From Neisseriaceae bacterium (lineage in GTDB: Bacteria; Pseudomonadota; Gammaproteobacteria; Burkholderiales; UBA11063), in assembly GCA_947454215.1 (NCBI GenBank), contig CANGJN010000004.1, forward strand, positions 1-12,956: a stretch of DNA of 12,956 nucleotides. Direction: 5' to 3'. Below are positions 8,917 through 12,956 of the stretch, piece by piece. The notes under the pieces are model-generated. The model was not told the origin of the DNA. It made no database searches and saw only the letters and a list, made by a program, of their open reading frames with translations. The translations under genes and the position numbers were made by a program. The first letter of the stretch is position 1; each line of letters starts with the position of its first letter.

Positions 8917-9100
8917 ATTTTTCTGTATCTGTGTTGTGAAGAGTATTACTAATTTACCTTTTGTACAATATATTAAAATGAATATTATATTAAATCTTAT
9001 AATGTAAGAAACTAAATTTAGTTTAAGCGTAAATTAAATTCAAGGTATGGATAATTTAAAAAGATTTTAAAATTAGTGTTTATCAACTTTTTTTAAATTA

Positions 9101-9283
9101 TGTTACTACTCAGCAGTAGTTAATGCATTGATATCATTAAATTATTTTTTTAGAAAATTTTCAAGTTAATTTTAAATATCCACATTATTAAAGCATGTTT
9201 AAATTTAATATAACTAATAATCAACCAATTAATTTATTAATATTTCAAATAACACAATATGTTATGTGCTGCTGAGTAGTAAC
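9101..9283. mobile_element. MITE-like element with 15-bp inverted repeats
   Basis: GTTACTACTCAGCAG at 9102-9116 is repeated exactly in inverse at 9269-9283. The element is flanked by a 7-bp direct repeat, TAAATTA, at 9094-9100 and 9284-9290, which fits a target-site duplication. The 183-bp interior has no coding frame. The arms stand out from the surrounding AT-rich sequence. This is the form of a miniature element moved in trans by a transposase elsewhere. The family is not recognised. Confidence 0.5.
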
Positions 9284-9413
9284 TAAATTACCTAAAAAGC
9301 ATATTAAATATTTTAAGATGTATAAACCTATATCATTTTACAATTTTAATCTATAATCATTAAATAGCCAAACTCCTAAATTTAAACAACTAAAAATTAC
9401 ATTTTTCTATACC

Positions 9414-10811
9414 TTAATTTGAGCCTTCCCTACCGCTTGCGATATCTTCCATTACACTGTCAACCTTTACATTATGATTGCGTGCTTCCCTACCGCTTGC
9501 GGTATCTTCCATTACCCGCTTTATAAGCCGCCCGTATGGCGGTACTTCCCTACCGCTTGCGATATCTTCCATTTCTATTTCTTTTGAACCTTGTAATAAA
9601 GGCATCTCATTATGATCATAAAAAAGTAAATCCTTTAATTCGAGAGCAACTTGAACACTTAAATTACTATCTTCTTGAAATCTCAATCTATCATTCTTAT
9701 TTTGCCCATCTGCAACTTGACAACCTACAAATAAATATGGAGTTGGATTTCTACGTGGTGCAAAACCTTCATGCCTATAGTTAATTCGTTGATATATCAA
9801 TAGATATGGTTTCTCTCTCAAATCTTCTGGTCCATATAAATTAACTTTCATAGCATGATAATATAGTTGTTCAGGGTCTCTTATATCTGAAAAATAAATA
9901 TAATTATCCAATATATTATTATGATTTTCTAAATATTGATTAAATTCTTTACAACTACTCAACCTCTTCATCAAATAAGGTTTAATTTGATGTAACTTTT
10001 TAGTTTTTGATTCAATGTTATAGAATGTGAAATTGGATAATTTCTGATATAGATCAACAGTTTTGCCATTTTGAATAGTTGTAAAATTTAATAGACCCTC
10101 GTCACAATAATTTTTGTATACTATTTTTCGATTATCTGTTGTGTCTCTCTTTTCATTCCAATAAAAACCAAAAGGCTCTGGTTTTAGAAGTAGATCATTC
10201 TGAGATCTTGGTTTAGGACGACTAGAATAAAGATAAGTATATCTAGCACAACCTTTCCACAAACAACTCTTAGTGAAGCCATTAGTTAATTTATTTTTGT
10301 AGATTACAAAACCCGTGGTACTTTCTTGTACAACTTTATCATCAAATTCTCCACAGCTTTTAACATTTTCAACTTTATTGGCATCTTCTAATTCAGGTGG
10401 CTGAATAAATCTATCCACAGGTTTAAAAAATTGTAATTCTTTTAACCTGAATATCAAAGATTTATGATCATTTTTAAAAGAAATAGCATCTTCTTTACAT
10501 CCTTCAAATGTACCTAAACTTGTAACATTTAGATCATATAATTTAAATGGAGCATAAGAATCATCAGTTGTACCTTGTAACCAATAAACTATTGCATAAT
10601 AGTTTCCACTTTTATCAACGAAATATTGACGATTATTTATTAAATATTGCAAATATTTTTCTTTAAACTGTTCGCATGTTTCTATTTTTTCTGTAGTAAA
10701 ATTTTTTTTATCTAATAAAACATTTTCATCACGAATATCGCCATTAGAATAATTTATCATCACAATTAATGTAAGAATAACTGTAACTATTTTATTTACT
10801 AAATTTAACAT
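9414..10811 (-). CDS. Secreted three-module cysteine-pair protein with repeat-derived tail
   Basis: Unrecognised family; 465 residues. A signal peptide (MLNLVNKIVTVILTLIVMINYSNG, about 1-24) indicates export. Three modules follow with Cys pairs C46/C105, C153/C236 and C287/C364, plus an extra pair C183/C188 in SCLWKGC of module 2. Each module ends in a LxxLxFF or FTFYN/LLFYD strand. The protein aligns along its length with its neighbours at 10905-12158 and 12250 onward, up to the shared (I/L)EM near residue 414. Beyond that point it has a private 52-residue tail encoded by three GC-rich repeats: VMEDIASGRE three times, each 20 residues apart, separated by unrelated 10-residue stretches. The ATG (10811) has AAGGA at 10823-10819. 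An (ATAAT)5 tract lies just upstream, over the likely -10 region. Even cysteine counts suggest disulfides. Whether it acts on host cells or in the envelope cannot be told. Confidence 0.85.
   Translation of the reverse strand: MLNLVNKIVTVILTLIVMINYSNGDIRDENVLLDKKNFTTEKIETCEQFKEKYLQYLINNRQYFVDKSGNYYAIVYWLQGTTDDSYAPFKLYDLNVTSLGTFEGCKEDAISFKNDHKSLIFRLKELQFFKPVDRFIQPPELEDANKVENVKSCGEFDDKVVQESTTGFVIYKNKLTNGFTKSCLWKGCARYTYLYSSRPKPRSQNDLLLKPEPFGFYWNEKRDTTDNRKIVYKNYCDEGLLNFTTIQNGKTVDLYQKLSNFTFYNIESKTKKLHQIKPYLMKRLSSCKEFNQYLENHNNILDNYIYFSDIRDPEQLYYHAMKVNLYGPEDLREKPYLLIYQRINYRHEGFAPRRNPTPYLFVGCQVADGQNKNDRLRFQEDSNLSVQVALELKDLLFYDHNEMPLLQGSKEIEMEDIASGREVPPYGRLIKRVMEDTASGREARNHNVKVDSVMEDIASGREGSN
9425..9573. 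repeat. CRISPR-like array: three 28-29-bp repeats at 60-bp period
   Basis: Copies at 9425-9453, 9485-9513 and 9545-9573 begin CTTCCCTACCGCTTGCG and end TCTTCCATT. The only difference between copies is one base (A at 9442 and 9562, G at 9502). The two 31-bp intervals share no similarity. The core of the middle copy, TACCGCTTGCGGTA, is a perfect palindrome. The array is far richer in GC than its surroundings. Repeat and interval sizes are those of a type I CRISPR, yet 60 bp is also 20 codons and the whole array is read in frame as the tail of the 9414-10811 gene. I recognise no CRISPR repeat family and there are no cas genes, so I call it a repeat rather than a CRISPR. Confidence 0.85.
9528..9542. 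other. GC-rich hairpin in the interval between repeats
   Basis: CCGCC (9528-9532) and GGCGG (9538-9542) form a strong stem around CGTAT. The right arm also overlaps GCGGTA (9539-9544), which can pair with TACCGC (9551-9556) inside the adjacent repeat. The array can therefore fold in alternative ways, as REP-like palindromic elements do. Confidence 0.6.
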
Positions 10812-10828
10812 TTAACAATCCTTATAAA

Positions 10829-10856
10829 ATATAATATAATATAATATAATATAATA
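10829..10856. repeat. ATAAT pentanucleotide microsatellite in promoter
   Basis: Five perfect ATAAT units occupy 10831-10855, with partial units on both sides. The tract lies 18-45 bases upstream of the 10811 start codon and overlaps the best -10 candidate (TATATT, 10853-10848). The corresponding gap before the paralogue at 12158 is 16 bases shorter, so unit number has changed between copies. Confidence 0.85.
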
Positions 10857-10908
10857 GAACTAGATCTATAACCAATATGATTGATATCAGATAAAGGCAA
10901 TAAATCAA
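10848..10908 (-). promoter_or_regulatory. Conserved intergenic block and likely promoter of the 9414-10811 gene
   Basis: Bases 10854-10908 match 12185-12239 with a single difference at 10867, at an offset of 1331 bp. On the minus strand TTGGTT (10875-10870), a 16-base spacer and TATATT (10853-10848) form a plausible sigma-70 promoter. The block begins next to the stop codon of the upstream paralogue. Near identity in a noncoding gap suggests either recent duplication or a preserved control region. Confidence 0.5.
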
Positions 10909-12158
10909 CTAGGATTCTTTTTCAGAACTTTCATTTCTAATCCTAAAGAACCTTCTGAATAAGGTGCATCAGCATCATAAAAGAGTAGTTCCTTTAATTC
11001 ACGAAAATATCTACCTCCATAACTACTATCGTCCACCTCATATATCAACTTGTCATTCTTAAATACTTGACTTTCACAACCTACAAATAACTCTATGAGT
11101 GAAACTGGGGCAAAACCATCATATTTAGAATTAATTTTTTTATACTTTAATAAATATGCTTTTTCCCTAGAATCTTCTGGCCCATATAAATTAACTTTCA
11201 TAGCATAATAAATTAAGTTTTTAGGATCTCTTGTACTAGAAAAATAAATATAACCATCCAAGATATTTTTATGATTTCTTAAATACTCTTCAAATTGCTT
11301 ACAAGTACTTAACTTCTTCGATAAATGTAATTCAACCTCCTCTAACCTTCTAGTTTTTGATTTAATGTTATAGAATGTGAAATTGGATAATTTCCAATAT
11401 TTAAGTTCACCAAGTTTGCCATTTTCACTAGTTATAAAATTTAATCTACCATCATCACAATTTTGGTATAATATTTTTTGATTATCTAAGGTACTCTTTT
11501 CCTCCCAATAAAAACCAAAAGGCTCTGGTCTTAGAAAGAGCTCATTTAGAGTTCTTGGTTTAGGAAGATTAGAATAAAGATAAGTATGTCTAGCACAACC
11601 TTTCCAAAAACAACTTTTAGTGAAGCCATTAGTTAATTTATTTTTGTAGATTACAAAACCAGTGGTACTTTCTTGTACAACTTTATCATTAAATTCTTCA
11701 CAGGTTTTAACATTTTCAACTTTATTGGCATCTTCTAATTCAGGTGGCTGAATAAATCTATCCACAGGTTTAAAAAAATGTAAGCCTTTTAACCCTAATT
11801 TCAAATGTTTATGACTACCTTCAAAAGAAATAAAACCATCTTTACATTCTTGAAATTCACCTGAGTATGTACCATCTAGTTCATATAATGTAAATGGAGC
11901 ATAGGTATCTTCAGTTGTACCATGTAACGAATAATGTATTACATAATAATTTCCACTTTTATCAACGAAATATAGATAATTATTTATTAAATATTGCGAA
12001 GATTCTTCTTTAAACTTTTTACATGTTTCTATTTCTTCGCTAGTAAATTTATCCTTATCTAATAAAACATTTTTATCAGGAATAAAGCCATTACAATTAT
12101 TTATCATTACAAATAATGTAAAAATAACTGTAATTATTTTATTTACTAAATTTAACAT
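10905..12158 (-). CDS. Secreted three-module cysteine-pair protein, paralogue 2
   Basis: Unrecognised family; 417 residues from the ATG at 12158, chosen because AAGGAG (12170-12165) lies 6 bases upstream and the resulting MLNLVNKI signal peptide matches the paralogue at 10811. Further in-frame codons reach back to 12311 but run into the intergenic block and the end of the next gene. It has a signal peptide of about 24 residues, then three Cys-pair modules with markers ETCKKF, KTCEEF and STCKQF opening them and LHFFKP, FTFYN and LLFYD closing them. SCFWKGC adds a Cys pair in module 2. It ends LEMKVLKKNPS, with no repeat tail. A central block (11612-11776) is almost identical in DNA to 10270-10430 of the neighbour, while flanking parts have diverged more. 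It probably arose by tandem duplication and shares the exported, disulfide-bonded character of the family. Molecular role unknown. Confidence 0.85.
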   Translation of the reverse strand: MLNLVNKIITVIFTLFVMINNCNGFIPDKNVLLDKDKFTSEEIETCKKFKEESSQYLINNYLYFVDKSGNYYVIHYSLHGTTEDTYAPFTLYELDGTYSGEFQECKDGFISFEGSHKHLKLGLKGLHFFKPVDRFIQPPELEDANKVENVKTCEEFNDKVVQESTTGFVIYKNKLTNGFTKSCFWKGCARHTYLYSNLPKPRTLNELFLRPEPFGFYWEEKSTLDNQKILYQNCDDGRLNFITSENGKLGELKYWKLSNFTFYNIKSKTRRLEEVELHLSKKLSTCKQFEEYLRNHKNILDGYIYFSSTRDPKNLIYYAMKVNLYGPEDSREKAYLLKYKKINSKYDGFAPVSLIELFVGCESQVFKNDKLIYEVDDSSYGGRYFRELKELLFYDADAPYSEGSLGLEMKVLKKNPS

Positions 12159-12171
12159 TTTACACTCCTTT

Positions 12172-12239
12172 ATATAATAATAAGATAGAACTAGATCCAT
12201 AACCAATATGATTGATATCAGATAAAGGCAATAAATCAA
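12172..12239 (-). promoter_or_regulatory. Conserved intergenic block and likely promoter of the 10905-12158 gene
   Basis: This is the counterpart of the block at 10854-10908, matching over 55 bases with one difference. TTGGTT lies in the same place and is followed after 17-18 bases by TTATTA/TATTAT, without the expanded microsatellite. The Shine-Dalgarno AAGGAG follows at 12170-12165. The block also overlaps the region just past the stop codon of the gene at 12250. Confidence 0.45.
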
Positions 12240-12249
12240 ATGTATTTTT

Positions 12250-12956
12250 TTAAGGAAACGTATGCATTTCAATTCCTGAAGCACCATCTGTGTAAAGTTC
12301 ATTTTCATCATAAAAGAGGAGGTCTCTTAATTCAAAATAAAATACCTCACTGGAATTACTGTCCAGATCGTACATCAACCTATCATTCTTATTTACCTTA
12401 TCTTTACCTTCACAACTTATAAATAACTCGATGCGTGTAACTGGGGCAAAACCTTTATGCGTAGAATTAATTTTTTTATAACCCAACAGGTATGGTCTCT
12501 CCCTAGAATCTTCTGGCCCATATAAATTAACTTTCATAGCATAATAAATTAATTTTCTAGGATTTCTTATACTAGAAAAATAAATGTAGCCATCCAAAAT
12601 ATACTTATCATATTTTAAATACTGATTAAATTCCTCACAAGTACTTAACTTCTTCCATAAATGTGGTTTAACCTCATCTAAACTTCTAGTTTTGGGTTTA
12701 ATATTATAAAATATTAAATTTGATAATTTATCGTATAGATCAACCCCTGTTGCCCAACTTTTATTTCTTATATAATGTAAATTTCCATCATAACAATTTT
12801 GGTATATAATTTTTGATTTATCTACATCATAATACTTTTCCTTCCAATAAAAACCAAAAGGATTAGGTATTAATGATTCTGTTGTAGGAGATTCAAAATA
12901 ATAATAATTATTTATCGCACAACCTTTCCACAAACAAACCCTACTAAAAAGATTAC
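12250..12956 (-). CDS. Secreted three-module cysteine-pair protein, paralogue 3 (5' end beyond the window)
   Basis: The frame is open from the window edge to the stop at 12250, giving about 235 residues of the C-terminal part; the start, signal peptide and module 1 lie outside. The first visible residues, NLFSRVCLWKGCA, align with GFTKSCLWKGCA at about residue 178 of the 10811 paralogue, so there is no reason to start at the nearby TTG. It contains the rest of module 2 (PFGFYW, YQNCYDG, LSNLIFYN) and all of module 3 (STCEEF, IYYAMKVNLYGPEDSRE, LLFYDENE), ending GIEMHTFP. It therefore supports the boundary at which the 9414-10811 gene gains its extra tail. Identity to paralogue 2 is lower than in the most conserved blocks between 1 and 2. 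Exported like its relatives, by inference. The tandem array may continue outside the window. Confidence 0.8.
   Translation of the reverse strand, partial: NLFSRVCLWKGCAINNYYYFESPTTESLIPNPFGFYWKEKYYDVDKSKIIYQNCYDGNLHYIRNKSWATGVDLYDKLSNLIFYNIKPKTRSLDEVKPHLWKKLSTCEEFNQYLKYDKYILDGYIYFSSIRNPRKLIYYAMKVNLYGPEDSRERPYLLGYKKINSTHKGFAPVTRIELFISCEGKDKVNKNDRLMYDLDSNSSEVFYFELRDLLFYDENELYTDGASGIEMHTFP

Larger units (their letters stand above)
8397..9413. other. Gene-poor AT-rich region of about 1 kb
   Basis: There is no intact gene. The start-proximal edge holds the ribosome binding site of the 6849-8396 gene. A TTGATT and an AATAAT-like pair about 17 bases apart (rc of about 8418-8447) could be its promoter, but this is weak. 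The region also contains a possible helicase-like coding remnant (8833-8916) and a MITE-like element (9101-9283). I see no tRNA or other structured RNA. Confidence 0.5.

Noticed and set aside
12159..12311. N-terminal extension of the 10905-12158 gene
   Set aside because: It overlaps the end of the next gene and the conserved intergenic block. The ATG at 12158 has a perfect ribosome binding site and gives a signal peptide matching the paralogue.

Overview
The window is very AT-rich (roughly three quarters A+T by eye), and every gene I can support lies on the minus strand. The only housekeeping genes are thrS and infC, adjacent and in that order. Together with the ThrRS sequence, this arrangement is typical of beta- or gammaproteobacteria. 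Low GC, long gene-poor gaps, decayed and repeat-riddled genes and a run of paralogous secreted proteins suggest a host-associated, probably intracellular bacterium. I cannot name the genus.

Layout by coordinate: (1) 304-1173, a stand-alone GT-A/family-2-like glycosyltransferase. (2) 1558-3839, a large exported kelch-type beta-propeller gene split by a frameshift near 2985-2991, probably a short deletion between two blades. Its 3' part holds three nearly identical 162-bp blade repeats, and most blades carry a CxxC or CxxxxC pair. (3) 3840-4232, a gap with a solitary GC-rich palindrome resembling a type I-E CRISPR repeat, and a hairpin that may terminate infC. (4) 4233-6685, infC and thrS. infC appears to start at an ATA codon behind a good Shine-Dalgarno sequence, and rpmI/rplT do not follow. 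(5) 6849-8396, a secreted protein of four cysteine-pair modules, the last two being a recent 333-bp duplication. (6) 8397-9413, about 1 kb without a gene, holding a 183-bp MITE-like element and a possible helicase remnant. (7) 9414 to the window edge, three tandem paralogues of a three-module secreted protein, the last cut off by the window.

The secreted family is the most likely undescribed system here. Four genes share a signal peptide and repeating modules with the pattern C-x2-F/Y ... YYA/YxM ... C ... IxF ... LxxLxF(F/Y). Two cysteines per module lie about 55-83 residues apart, which suggests disulfide-bonded extracellular repeats. The three tandem copies share a near-identical intergenic promoter block. 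One has a pentanucleotide microsatellite in its promoter. The same gene ends in a GC-rich array of three 28-29-bp repeats at exactly 60-bp period with unrelated 31-32-bp intervals, which looks like a CRISPR but is translated as a 52-residue tail absent from the paralogues. Together these point to an expanding, possibly variable, exported protein family, perhaps facing a host. Function is unknown.
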